Source: Terrirubrum flagellatum (GTDB lineage Bacteria > Pseudomonadota > Alphaproteobacteria > Rhizobiales > Beijerinckiaceae). From it: a stretch of 64,000 bases of DNA. Where the stretch lies: positions 2,170,001 to 2,234,000 of the forward strand of contig NZ_CP091851.1 in the NCBI RefSeq assembly GCF_022059845.1, read 5' to 3'. How positions within the stretch are numbered: the first letter of the stretch is position 1; each line of letters opens with the position of its first letter. This document shows, piece by piece, positions 7,776 through 15,769 of the stretch. A model generated the notes under the pieces. That model saw only the letters and a program-made list of their open reading frames with translations, was not told the DNA's origin and did no database searches. A program made the position numbers and the translations under genes.

Positions 7776-9182
7776 ATGACCGACGCCGAGAAGGCCCACC
7801 TCACCCGCTATGTCGCCGACTTCATTTGCGCGGCGAAGCTCTCGGACCTGCCTTCAGACGTCGTGGCGCTCGGCAAGAAGTCCATTCTCGACGGAATCGG
7901 GCTCGCCCTTTCCGGCTCCGTCGCCAAGAGCGGCGAACTGGTCAGACGGCATCTCGGCAGTCTCGGACTTGGCGCCGGCCCGGCGACAGTGATCGGTTCG
8001 AACATGAAGGTGGCGCCGCGCTTCGCGGCCTTCGCCAACGGCGTCGGCGTGCATGCGGACGACTATGACGACACGCAGCTCGCGGTCGCCAAGGACCGCG
8101 TGTACGGCCTGCTCACGCATCCGACGGCGCCCGCCCTGCCGGCCGCCATCGCCATGGGCGAAGCGCTTGGCCGCGATGGGCGCAGCGTGATGCTCGCCTA
8201 TCATCTCGGCGTGGAAGTCGAATGCAAGATCGCGGAAGCGATCAATCCGCGCCACTACCAGACCGGATTTCATGCGACCGCGACCTGCGGCACGTTCGCC
8301 GCCGCCGCAGCCAGCGCGAACCTGATGGGCCTCAACGCCGAGCAGACGGCGCGCGCGCTCTCGCTCGCCGGCAGCCAGTCGGCGGGGTTGCGCGAGAATT
8401 TCGGCACGATGACGAAACCCTTCCATGCCGGGCGCTCGTCGGAGAGCGGCGTCGCGGCGGCGCAGTTCGCCGAAATCGGCTGGACGGCGACGGACAAAAT
8501 TCTCGAAGCGCCGCGCGGCTTCTTCAGCGCCGCCGGCGGCGGCTACGACGCCAACGCCATCGCCGGCAAGCTCGGCGCGCCCTGGACATTCGCGTCGCCC
8601 GGCGTCTCGATCAAGCCGCATCCCTCGGGATCGTTGACGCATCCCGGCATGACCGAGATGCTGCGTCTCATCAAAGCGAACGACATCAAGGCGCAGGATG
8701 TCGCGAAGGTCCGCGTCGGCACGAACAAGAACATGCCGAACGCGCTGATCCATCATCGCCCGAAGAACGAGCTGCAGGCGAAATTCTCGATGGAGTTCTG
8801 CATGGCGATCCTGCTGCTGCGCGGCAGAGCGGGCTTGCACGAATTCACCGACGAGGTGGTGCTGGAGCCCGACGTGCAGATGATGATCGAAAAGGTCGAT
8901 TTCGTCGTCGATCAGGTCGCGGAAGCCGCAGGCTACGACAAGATGACGACGATCATCGACATCGACATGAAGGATGGTCGCCGCATTTCCGGGCGCGCCG
9001 ATTTCGGCAAGGGCAGCCCGACCGAGCCGATGAGCTATGACGAGGTCGCCGAAAAATTCAGGGAATGCGCCGGCTTCGCCGGGGTGAAAAAGGAGCGCGC
9101 CGATCGCGTCGTGAAGATGGTCGCCGAACTCGAGGCGTTGTCATCGATCGCGACGCTGACCGCTGAACTCGGGCAGCCCTGA
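7776..9182 (+). CDS. MmgE/PrpD family protein, copy 2
   Basis: A 468-residue MmgE/PrpD-fold protein, paralogous to 681-2117. Shared landmarks include DDYDDTQ, YGLLTHPTAPALPAAI, NFGTMTKPFHAGRSSESG and GVSIKPHPSG. ATG 7776 is chosen over 7764 because GGAGG lies 5 bases before it. Its TGA overlaps the ATG of the next gene (TGATG), so it is translationally coupled to an isocitrate/isopropylmalate-type dehydrogenase. The pair suggests a pathway in which a hydroxy- or unsaturated carboxylate is isomerised or dehydrated and then oxidatively decarboxylated. The exact substrate is not determined by the sequence. Confidence 0.91.
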   Translation: MTDAEKAHLTRYVADFICAAKLSDLPSDVVALGKKSILDGIGLALSGSVAKSGELVRRHLGSLGLGAGPATVIGSNMKVAPRFAAFANGVGVHADDYDDTQLAVAKDRVYGLLTHPTAPALPAAIAMGEALGRDGRSVMLAYHLGVEVECKIAEAINPRHYQTGFHATATCGTFAAAAASANLMGLNAEQTARALSLAGSQSAGLRENFGTMTKPFHAGRSSESGVAAAQFAEIGWTATDKILEAPRGFFSAAGGGYDANAIAGKLGAPWTFASPGVSIKPHPSGSLTHPGMTEMLRLIKANDIKAQDVAKVRVGTNKNMPNALIHHRPKNELQAKFSMEFCMAILLLRGRAGLHEFTDEVVLEPDVQMMIEKVDFVVDQVAEAAGYDKMTTIIDIDMKDGRRISGRADFGKGSPTEPMSYDEVAEKFRECAGFAGVKKERADRVVKMVAELEALSSIATLTAELGQP

Positions 9183-10252
9183 TGGCGTTCACGATTGGCG
9201 CTCTCAACGGCGACGATATCGGCCACGAGATCGTGCCGGCCGCCATGCGCGTTGCGAAGGCGGCGGCGAAGAAGCATGCGCTCGACATCGACTGGCGGCC
9301 GATGCCAATCGGCCGCTCGGCGCTCGACAGCCACGGCTCGACGATGCCGGACGGCACGCTCGAAACGCTCGCGACGTTTCACGGCTTCATTCTCGGACCA
9401 ATTGGCCATCAAGCCTACCCAAAAGTTCCCGGCGCGATCAATCCGCATCCGATCCTGCGCAAGCATTTCGACCTGTTCGCCAATGTCAGGCCGACGCGGT
9501 CCTATCCCGATATCGGCTGCCTCTATGACGATGTCGATCTGGTGATCGTGCGCGAGAACAATGAGGGTTTCCAGCCCGATCGCAATGTCGTCATGGGATC
9601 AGGCGAGTTCCGGCCGACGGATGATCTCACGATTTCGGTGCGCGTCATTTCGCGCAAGGGAAGCCGCAAGGTGGCGAAAGCCGCGCTTGATATTGCGCGC
9701 TCGCGACGCAAGAAACTGACGCTCGTCCACAAGAACACCGTATTCAAGCTTGGCTGCGGCATGTTTGTCGAGGAATGCTACAAGGCGGCGCAGGACTATC
9801 CCGACGTTAAGGTCGATGAAGTCATCGTCGACACCTTTGCGATGCGGCTGGTGCGCGATCCCCAGAGTTTCGACACCGTCGTCACCACCAACATGTTCGG
9901 CGACATCCTGACCGATGAGGCCGCGGGTCTCGTCGGCGGTCTCGGCATGGCGCCGGGGCTCTGCATCGGCGAAGGCGACATCGCGATGGCGCAGGCGACG
10001 CATGGCTCCGCGCCTGATATCGCGGGCAAGGGCGTCGCCAATCCCTATGCGATGATCGAGTCGACGCGCATGTTGTTCGATCATCTCGGCCGCGCTCACA
10101 AAGTCGAAGCTGCTGTCGAAGCCGCCGCGACCATGGACCGCGCGATCAAATCGGCGCTGGCGAAGCCGGAAACGCGCACGCGTGATATTCGCGGCCAGAC
10201 GGGAACGGCGGGCATGACGGATGCGATCGTCGAAGCGATCGAGCGGGCGTGA
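9182..10252 (+). CDS. Isocitrate/isopropylmalate dehydrogenase family protein (tartrate/malate dehydrogenase-like)
   Basis: A 356-residue NAD(P)-dependent beta-decarboxylating dehydrogenase. It begins with IGALNGDDIGHEIVPAA, which matches the family start. It then has RENNEGFQPDRN (phosphorylation-loop region), VHKNTVFKLGCGMF, where the usual Lys-Asn pair is present, a conserved-Asp segment NMFGDILTDEAAGLVGGLG that binds the metal, and HGSAPDIAGKGVANP near the cofactor. The family covers isocitrate, 3-isopropylmalate, homoisocitrate and tartrate/D-malate dehydrogenases. Context (no leuCD, no other TCA genes, coupled to prpD2) favours a catabolic tartrate- or malate-like substrate, but this is inference. 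It is the last gene of the prpD2 operon and is followed by a palindromic repeat. Confidence 0.9.
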   Translation: MAFTIGALNGDDIGHEIVPAAMRVAKAAAKKHALDIDWRPMPIGRSALDSHGSTMPDGTLETLATFHGFILGPIGHQAYPKVPGAINPHPILRKHFDLFANVRPTRSYPDIGCLYDDVDLVIVRENNEGFQPDRNVVMGSGEFRPTDDLTISVRVISRKGSRKVAKAALDIARSRRKKLTLVHKNTVFKLGCGMFVEECYKAAQDYPDVKVDEVIVDTFAMRLVRDPQSFDTVVTTNMFGDILTDEAAGLVGGLGMAPGLCIGEGDIAMAQATHGSAPDIAGKGVANPYAMIESTRMLFDHLGRAHKVEAAVEAAATMDRAIKSALAKPETRTRDIRGQTGTAGMTDAIVEAIERA

Positions 10253-10278
10253 TGATTTTTATGGCGGCGCCCTCCCGC

Positions 10279-10404
10279 CGTCATTCCGGGGCGCGGCGAA
10301 GCCGCGAGCCCGGAACCCAGGAGATGTTTCGCGCGCATGCAATGGCTCATTGAGGGGCGTCATCATGGGTCCCGGGCCTGCGCTTCGCGCATCCCGGGAT
10401 GACA
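10279..10404. repeat. Palindromic intergenic repeat, GTCATTCCGGG family, copy 1
   Basis: Outer arms GTCATTCCGGGG and CCCGGGATGAC enclose a second hairpin (GCGGCGAAGCCGC) and a variable centre. A copy with the same layout is at 24108-24208. Such elements are common between genes in Hyphomicrobiales. No gene is visible in 10253-10422. Confidence 0.82.
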
Positions 10405-10422
10405 AGCTGAAATATGGTCGCG

Positions 10423-12036
10423 TTAACTATACGCTACCTGTGAATTGGGATCGAAAGGCCCCGGCCCGATGCGGTATTCAGCGCGCTCCTGCGCGTCGAG
10501 CTGCGCAACAAGCCCCATCTCCCAGGCGAGATAACGCCGCGCATCCGCCATGTCGCCGTCGTGCCGGCGATGGGTGAAGAAGAGATGATCGATCGCATCC
10601 GCATCGGACGGCTCGTCGGACGATGACATAACGGGCGCGCCTTCCACGCGCCAGACGGTGATATCGCCCGCGACATGCGCGATGCGGCTTATTCCGCGCG
10701 CTATCAGATCCTTCGCCGCGAGCGCAACGAAGGCTTCGTCGCCCGCGAGTGCGATCGAGCGCTGCGCGTCAATCGGGAGCTCGTCTAATCGCGGGCGTAT
10801 TGACCAAATGGCGCCGGCGAGATGTCCGGCGCGATACTCCATCGAGCCGCGGAGATCGATGAGCAGGCCGCCATTATTCGCGAGCGCAACAGCTTCGGCT
10901 GCGCTGAGAGACGGAAGCCGAGGGAGCTTCGGCGGAGCCGGCGCATCGGCGCGGACAATCTCCCCTGGCGATCGCTTCGCGCCATCCATCGCGAACACGA
11001 ACACGTCATAATTGAGCTGCCGCAGGAACACGGCCGTAATCGCTGCGCGCAAACCCGTGTCATCGATCAACACCACGCGCGCGCGGCGCACGCCAACCCA
11101 TTGATCTGTCGCCTGCGCGAGTTGCCCCGCCGGCGCCCACACCGCGCCTGGAATCGACCCTGCCGCAAATTCATCAGCCGTGCGCACGTCGAGCATGTAG
11201 AGCGTATGCGAGGCATCGGAGGCCAGAAGACCGAGATGCTGCGCATCGACAAACGGAATGTCGCAACGTTTCGCGAGCGCCCTCGCCCGCACCGCGCTCG
11301 CCGCTTTCGCGCGTTCATCCATATCAGGCAGCGGCGCAGCGAGGCGACCGCGCCAGAGTTCGCGGCCCGAGAGCGCCCAGCCCTGCGTGCCGTTCTCCAG
11401 CGCATAGACCGGGTTTTTCACGCCGGCGAGCTTCAGCCCCGCGGCGCCGATGATGCTGCGCGTGCGCCCCGCGCAATTGACCACGACGGGCACCGTCTCA
11501 TCGTCGATCGCCGCGTCCATGCGGTGCGCGAGTTCGCCATTGGGAAAACAGGTCGAACCCGGAATCGTCATCTTGCGATATTCGCTCGCAGGCCGGCCGT
11601 CGAAGAGCCGGAACGCGCCGCCGTCGTTTCGCCAGCCATCGAGCCTGTCTGCGCTGACGTGGGGAACGCGCCATTCCAGCTCGATCAGTTCGCCAAGCGT
11701 CTTGCTGGGCAAATTGACGCCCTTGAAGAGCGTGTAACCCGCTTCCGCCCAGGCCGGCGCGCCACCATCGATCCATGAGACATCGCGATAACCGAGTTCA
11801 TCGAGCGCGCTTGCTGCGCGCTCGGCGACGCCATCGCCGTCATCAACAAGCAGCACGGGCGCGCCGCGCCGGGGAACGAGCGACGGCGCGAGATTCTCAA
11901 ACCGGCTGTAGGGACAGGGAACAGCGAGAAACGGATGGCCTTCGCCATACTGGCCTTGCTCGCGCACATCGAGCAGCGCGATTTCGCCGCGCGCGTGAAG
12001 ACGCGCCTTCGCCGTCTTTGCGTCGATGGGTTTCAT
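10423..12036 (-). CDS. Four-domain rhodanese-like sulfurtransferase
   Basis: A 537-residue protein made of four rhodanese-fold units, at about residues 1-108, 120-235, 255-360 and 370-480. Each has a DVR/DGRPASEY/DLRGSMEYR type entry motif. Only unit 2 retains a catalytic cysteine, Cys188 in the loop NCAGRTRS; the matching loops of units 1, 3 and 4 read VDDGDGVA, IDDTGLRA and AGDEAFVA. One unit is therefore likely to carry persulfide and the others to be structural or ligand-binding. The reading frame is open up to 12243, but the upstream part is repeat-derived, so ATG 12036 (MKPIDAKTAK) is used. It lies downstream of a haloacetate-dehalogenase-like gene on the same strand, separated by a repeat. 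Role probably in thiosulfate or sulfur-carrier metabolism; the partner is unknown. Confidence 0.88.
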   Translation of the reverse strand: MKPIDAKTAKARLHARGEIALLDVREQGQYGEGHPFLAVPCPYSRFENLAPSLVPRRGAPVLLVDDGDGVAERAASALDELGYRDVSWIDGGAPAWAEAGYTLFKGVNLPSKTLGELIELEWRVPHVSADRLDGWRNDGGAFRLFDGRPASEYRKMTIPGSTCFPNGELAHRMDAAIDDETVPVVVNCAGRTRSIIGAAGLKLAGVKNPVYALENGTQGWALSGRELWRGRLAAPLPDMDERAKAASAVRARALAKRCDIPFVDAQHLGLLASDASHTLYMLDVRTADEFAAGSIPGAVWAPAGQLAQATDQWVGVRRARVVLIDDTGLRAAITAVFLRQLNYDVFVFAMDGAKRSPGEIVRADAPAPPKLPRLPSLSAAEAVALANNGGLLIDLRGSMEYRAGHLAGAIWSIRPRLDELPIDAQRSIALAGDEAFVALAAKDLIARGISRIAHVAGDITVWRVEGAPVMSSSDEPSDADAIDHLFFTHRRHDGDMADARRYLAWEMGLVAQLDAQERAEYRIGPGPFDPNSQVAYS

Positions 12037-12104
12037 GCTCGACAGATCCGTTCGACGTGACGCGCTGTATCGTGCAGCCTCGTCGTGCTCGCGCTTGTCG
12101 CGAG

Positions 12105-12232
12105 CATCCACGTCTTTTTTAAAGCGAAGCAAGACGTGGATGGCATCGGAACTCGGGCTTGCCCGAGTTCCGCATAGTTGAATGCCGCAAGTCGGATTTA
12201 TCCGACTTGCGGTGACAAGTCCGGCCATGACG
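12105..12232. repeat. Triple-hairpin intergenic element
   Basis: Three consecutive perfect inverted repeats: CATCCACGTCTT/AAGACGTGGATG (12105-12142), CGGAACTCGGGC/GCCCGAGTTCCG (12147-12172) and CCGCAAGTCGGAT/ATCCGACTTGCGG (12185-12212). They are followed by a CCGGCCATGACG tail. A shorter relative with AAGACGTGGATGG and CCGGCCATGACG is at 25363-25397. This fills most of the gap between the rhodanese and hydrolase genes. Confidence 0.8.
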
Positions 12233-12264
12233 AACTGGAGCAACGTGGAGCATATTTAGCGCTT

Positions 12265-13233
12265 CTATGCCGCTGCCTTCTCTTCGTAAGGTTTAGGCTC
12301 CGCGCCGGAGAAGAAACTCTGGAACGCGGGATAAACAAGATCAGGCCGATGCTCCGCGGGATAATGGCCCGTGGGGATCGCCCAGCCGCGCAAGTCAGGC
12401 GCCCAGCGCGACCAGGCCTCGATCGGCTTCAGATGCCGGCCGACATGGCTGTTTGATCCCCACAACACCATCACCGGGCAACCGATCTTGCGCCCCGCCT
12501 CCGCGTCCGCCTTGTCCATTTCATAGTCGAGCGTCACGGTCGCGCGATAGTCCTCACAGACCGCATGGATCTGCTCCGGCGTCGTGCAGCGCGCATATTC
12601 GGCGAAGGCTTCCGGCGTGAAGATCGAGAGCCCGACGCCTTTCTTGTTGAGCTTGTAGTTGATGTAGTAATTGAGATCAGCGCAAATCAGCTTTTCCGGG
12701 AACGGCGCCTTCTGCGCCATGAAGAACCAGTGATAGCTCTCGAGACCCCAGCCCATCGTCACATTCGAAAGAAGATTGTAGGTCGGAATGATGTCGAGCG
12801 CGCAAAAGCGCGTCACGCGCTGCGGTCTGTCGAGCGCCATGCGGAAGCCGACGCGCGCGCCGCGATCATGGCCGGCGAGACCGAAGCGCTCGAAGCCAAG
12901 CTCGCTCATGATCTCGAACATGTCCTCGCCCATGGCGCGGAAGGAATAGGCGGCGTGATTTTCGCCGCCGTCGGGCTTGGAGCTGTCGCCATAGCCCCTG
13001 ATGTCAGGCGCGACGATCGTGAAGCTCTGCGCGAGCGAAGGCGCGATGGCGTGCCAGCTCACCAAAGTCAGCGGATTGCCATGGATAAGCAGCAGCGGCG
13101 GCCCCTTGCCGCCAATCGCCACATTGATCTCGGCGCCTGACGTCCTGATGCGCCGCCGCTCGAAGCCCTCCATCAGGATCTTGCTGATCGGCAGCAACGG
13201 CGGAAAGGCTGCGGGCGCGGCAGTGTCATTCAT
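12265..13233 (-). CDS. Alpha/beta hydrolase, haloacetate (fluoroacetate) dehalogenase-like
   Basis: A 322-residue alpha/beta hydrolase with an aspartate nucleophile. The nucleophile elbow GHDRGAR places Asp123, with Arg124 and Arg127 as carboxylate binders. Asp147 (ALDIIP) and His290 (TGHYPAEH) complete a triad. His168-Trp169 (SYHWFF) and Tyr229 (CEDYRA) match the halide-stabilising residues known from fluoroacetate dehalogenases of the RPA1163/FAc-DEX type, with consistent spacing. Epoxide hydrolase is the alternative, since the fold is shared, but the RGAR and YHW motifs favour dehalogenase. ATG 13233 follows a GGAG ribosome site; the frame extending to 13290 would cross operator D. Divergent from pdxA with the operator between, so it belongs to the GntR regulon. 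Confidence 0.88.
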   Translation of the reverse strand: MNDTAAPAAFPPLLPISKILMEGFERRRIRTSGAEINVAIGGKGPPLLLIHGNPLTLVSWHAIAPSLAQSFTIVAPDIRGYGDSSKPDGGENHAAYSFRAMGEDMFEIMSELGFERFGLAGHDRGARVGFRMALDRPQRVTRFCALDIIPTYNLLSNVTMGWGLESYHWFFMAQKAPFPEKLICADLNYYINYKLNKKGVGLSIFTPEAFAEYARCTTPEQIHAVCEDYRATVTLDYEMDKADAEAGRKIGCPVMVLWGSNSHVGRHLKPIEAWSRWAPDLRGWAIPTGHYPAEHRPDLVYPAFQSFFSGAEPKPYEEKAAA

Positions 13234-13271
13234 GGGCGGCTCTCCTGCCGCCTTGTTCGCCCTAAATCGCC

Positions 13272-13285
13272 GATTGTCAACAATC
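13272..13285. promoter_or_regulatory. GntR-type operator D
   Basis: GATTGTCAACAATC, the best copy of the 14-bp motif, with perfect GATTGT/ACAATC arms. It lies in the 87-bp gap between the divergent hydrolase and pdxA genes, and overlaps -35-like TTGTCA (plus) and TTGACA (minus). Confidence 0.72.
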
Positions 13286-13320
13286 AGCAATTCTTGATAT
13301 CACGCCTGGAGGAGTCGCCT

Positions 13321-14346
13321 ATGAGCCCGCAAAACAACGACCCTCGCCCCCGCCTTGCCCTGCTCTTTGGCGACTGCACTGGCATCGGCCCCGAGATCGC
13401 GGCGAAGGTGTTGAGCGAAGGCAAGCTCGCCGATCGCGCGCGGATCGTCGCGGTGGGCGACGCGCGGGTGCTGGAGCGCGGGATGCGCGACGCCCGCGTG
13501 TCCTTCCCCTGGGCGCGCGTCGAAAACACAGCCGCCATCGACTGGGCGTCGCGAACGGTTCCGCTCATCGATCTCGCCAATATCGATCCGGACAAAGTTG
13601 GCGTCGGCGCGGTGAATGCGGAATCCGGCAGGCTCACCGGCGAAACGCTCGCTTTTGCGATCGAGATAGCGAAGCGCGGCGAGATCGACGGCATCACCTT
13701 CGCGCCGCTCAACAAGGCGGCGCTGCATGCGGGCGGCTGGAAATTTCCGGACGAGCACAAGATGTTCGCCCATCTCCTCAAGCACACGACATATTTTTCG
13801 GAAATGAACGTGCTCGACGGGCAGTGGATGTCGCGCGTGACATCGCATGTCTCGTTGCGCACGGCGCTCGATCAGATCACGGAGCAATCGATCACGGATT
13901 CGATCAGGCTCGTCGATCGCACCATGAAAAAGGTCGGCGTCGCAAAACCGCGCATCGCCGTCGCTGCGCTCAATCCGCATGGCGGCGAGAACGGACTGTT
14001 CGGGCGCGAGGAGATCGATCTCATCAGGCCGACTGTCGAGAAGGTTGCTGCGACGGGCGTTGATTGCCGCGGCCCCTTCCCCGCCGACACCATCTATATC
14101 AAGGCGTTCGCCGGCGAATTCGACAGCGTGGTCTCCATGTATCACGACCAGGGGCAGATCGCGACGAAGCTGCGTGGCTTCAATCGCGGCGTGACCGTGA
14201 CGGCGGGGCTCGACACCGTCTTCACCACGCCGGCGCACGGCACAGCGTTCGACATCGTCGGCAAGGGCGTCGCTTCCACGGGCGCGCTGGAAAATGCGCT
14301 TGATCTCGCGGCGAAGCTGGCGCGCGGTTCAGCGGCGGCTTCATGA
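13321..14346 (+). CDS. PdxA family 4-hydroxythreonine-4-phosphate dehydrogenase-like protein
   Basis: A 341-residue PdxA-fold NAD-dependent dehydrogenase. The N-terminus has GDCTGIGPEIAAK, the centre has APLNKAALHAGG, and the metal-binding and substrate blocks SHVSLRTAL, ALNPHGGENGLFG, SMYHDQGQIATKL and FTTPAHGTAFDIVGKG are all present. Canonical PdxA makes the pyridoxal precursor; the more divergent PdxA2 branch serves catabolism of sugar acids such as threonate or hydroxythreonate. Location under the same operator as prpD and the dehalogenase-like gene points to the catabolic branch. No partner kinase (DUF1537) is in the window, which leaves the substrate open. ATG 13321 follows GGAGGAG, better than the upstream in-frame start at 13294, which lies close to the operator. 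Confidence 0.9.
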   Translation: MSPQNNDPRPRLALLFGDCTGIGPEIAAKVLSEGKLADRARIVAVGDARVLERGMRDARVSFPWARVENTAAIDWASRTVPLIDLANIDPDKVGVGAVNAESGRLTGETLAFAIEIAKRGEIDGITFAPLNKAALHAGGWKFPDEHKMFAHLLKHTTYFSEMNVLDGQWMSRVTSHVSLRTALDQITEQSITDSIRLVDRTMKKVGVAKPRIAVAALNPHGGENGLFGREEIDLIRPTVEKVAATGVDCRGPFPADTIYIKAFAGEFDSVVSMYHDQGQIATKLRGFNRGVTVTAGLDTVFTTPAHGTAFDIVGKGVASTGALENALDLAAKLARGSAAAS

Positions 14347-14561
14347 CCCGGCGCACAACTCCGCGGCCGCCGGGATAGCCGACGCTCCGGCCCCAATGTC
14401 GCGGCTTGTGAGATGTTGCGTTGGACGGGCGATCATCCGCCAGCGCTGACGAAGTCGATCAGGCGGCTGTGGCGAAGACAAAGGGAATGCTGCCGGCGCC
14501 GCGGCGAATTGGACCGCGTTATACAGCATGCCGCTGATATGCAGCGCCCGTGGCGGCGCGG

Positions 14562-14888
14562 CTATTTGACCGAGGAGAAAGCCGTCGGGGTCAGGAACTG
14601 ATTGCTGATGTTGGCAATGATCTGGCCGTCCTTCACCGATTCCGCGCTCACCGTGCGCCATTCCGGGTCGGCGACGAATGCTGACCACTTGGCCTCGCGC
14701 TCCGCCAGCGATTCCCAGGCGAGCAGATAGGTCAGGTCGTTGTTGGATTCGCCCGCCAGCGTCGTCCAGAAGCCGGCCTGCCGGATGCCGAGCCTCTCCC
14801 AGATGCGCAGCGTGTGGTTCTGGAAACGCGCGAGCAGGTTCGGCAGGCGGCCGGGCAGAGTGCGGTAGATGCGCAGTTCGTAGATCAT
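14562..14888 (-). CDS. NIPSNAP family protein
   Basis: A 108-residue dimeric alpha/beta-barrel (ferredoxin-like) protein of the NIPSNAP family. It begins MIYELRIYRTLPGRLPNLL, the family signature, and continues with FWTTLAGESNNDLTYLLAWESLAERE and WRTVSAESVKDG. The frame is open upstream to 15074, but that part has no family resemblance, so ATG 14888 is used. Molecular function is not established for bacterial members. It stands alone between pdxA (216 bp away, convergent) and a tRNA gene. Confidence 0.88.
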   Translation of the reverse strand: MIYELRIYRTLPGRLPNLLARFQNHTLRIWERLGIRQAGFWTTLAGESNNDLTYLLAWESLAEREAKWSAFVADPEWRTVSAESVKDGQIIANISNQFLTPTAFSSVK

Positions 14889-15196
14889 CGAGTCGTCTCG
14901 TCGTCGCGAATGAAAGTCCAATAGCAGCTTTTCTCTTCCGCGCTCGCCGCCGCCTGGCTGATCTGGGCTGCCAGAGCCGCAGGACCAAACTATGAGCCGA
15001 TTGCGTTCGATTGCGTTGCGCCGGGGTCCGCTGGAGTTGAATCGCGAAACGACGAAGACGGCCGCCATCGTCATGGCGGCGTCAGCGCCGCCTTGCGGTC
15101 GGCGCTCATCTGGGTCTGGAGGTGGAGGCGGACGCGACGCGCGCTCTCCGCCCTCCCCGATCTCCGAACTTGCGGATGACAGTCGCGACGTGTGAT
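14889..15196. other. Intergenic region without recognised gene
   Basis: About 308 bases between the NIPSNAP gene and tRNA-Arg. Short frames on both strands are Arg/Ser/Gly rich and match no family I recognise. It presumably holds the NIPSNAP promoter; no clear boxes or repeats were found. Confidence 0.6.
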
Positions 15197-15273
15197 TGGC
15201 GACCCCGGCTGGATTCGAACCAGCGACCCACAGCTTAGAAGGCTGTTGCTCTATCCAGCTGAGCTACGGGGTC
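15197..15273 (-). tRNA. tRNA-Arg (anticodon TCT)
   Basis: Read on the minus strand, the acceptor arm GACCCCG pairs with CGGGGTC. The D arm contains AGCTCAGCTGGATAGAGC, the anticodon loop is CTTCTAA with anticodon TCT, and the T arm contains GGTTCGAATCC. The discriminator base is G and the CCA end is encoded. It decodes AGA. Confidence 0.96.
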
Positions 15274-15282
15274 GAAGCGCCT

Positions 15283-15588
15283 TCAGTGAGTCCAGGGCGC
15301 CTGACGATTGAACTTGAAATTGTCGGAATAGGAAATGGTGCGGCGCTTCGGATCGTGCGGCTCCTCGACCTGGGCCGCCAAGCCATTCCTGGCGGCGTAG
15401 GCGAGCGCCTCGTCCTTGCTGTCGAACCACAGCTTGATCTGCTGGCGCATGTCGCCCGAGCTCGTCCAGCCCATCAGGGGATCGATGGTGCGCGCCTGCT
15501 CCGGCTCGAACTCCAGCAGCCAGCGCTCGGTCTTGGCGGAGCCCGACTGCATGGCCGTCTTGGCGGGGCGGTAGATGCGTGCCGTCAT
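15283..15588 (-). CDS. NDUFS4-like accessory subunit of NADH:quinone oxidoreductase (complex I)
   Basis: A 101-residue protein of the 'ETC complex I subunit' family, the bacterial counterpart of mitochondrial NDUFS4. It has ARIYRPAKTAMQSG, then WLLEFEPEQARTIDPLMGWTSSGDM, a DSKDEALAYAARNG helix and the C-terminal ISYSDNFKFNRQAPWTH, all typical. The subunit binds the peripheral arm of complex I near the NADH module and occurs in Alphaproteobacteria, which supports the taxonomic call. It lies between tRNA-Arg and tRNA-Pro, separate from the main nuo operon, as is usual. Confidence 0.95.
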   Translation of the reverse strand: MTARIYRPAKTAMQSGSAKTERWLLEFEPEQARTIDPLMGWTSSGDMRQQIKLWFDSKDEALAYAARNGLAAQVEEPHDPKRRTISYSDNFKFNRQAPWTH

Positions 15589-15632
15589 GATCGCTCGTTT
15601 CAGGCGGGAAGCTGGCCGTAGTCCGAAGTCCC

Positions 15633-15709
15633 TGGTCGGAGTGGCAGGATTTGAACCTGCGACCCTCTGCTCCCAAAGCAGATGCGCTACCAGACTGCGC
15701 TACACTCCG
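15633..15709 (-). tRNA. tRNA-Pro (anticodon TGG)
   Basis: On the minus strand the acceptor CGGAGTG pairs with CACTCCG. The D arm has AGCGCAGTCTGGTAGCGC, the anticodon loop TTTGGGA gives anticodon TGG, and the T arm has AGGTTCAAATCCT. CCA is encoded after discriminator A. It decodes CCA/CCG/CCN proline codons. Confidence 0.96.
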
Positions 15710-15769
15710 ATGGCGGGAATCCGGAGAAATTGCCTGTCAGATCAGGGATTGACGGTCAACCCTCAGCGC

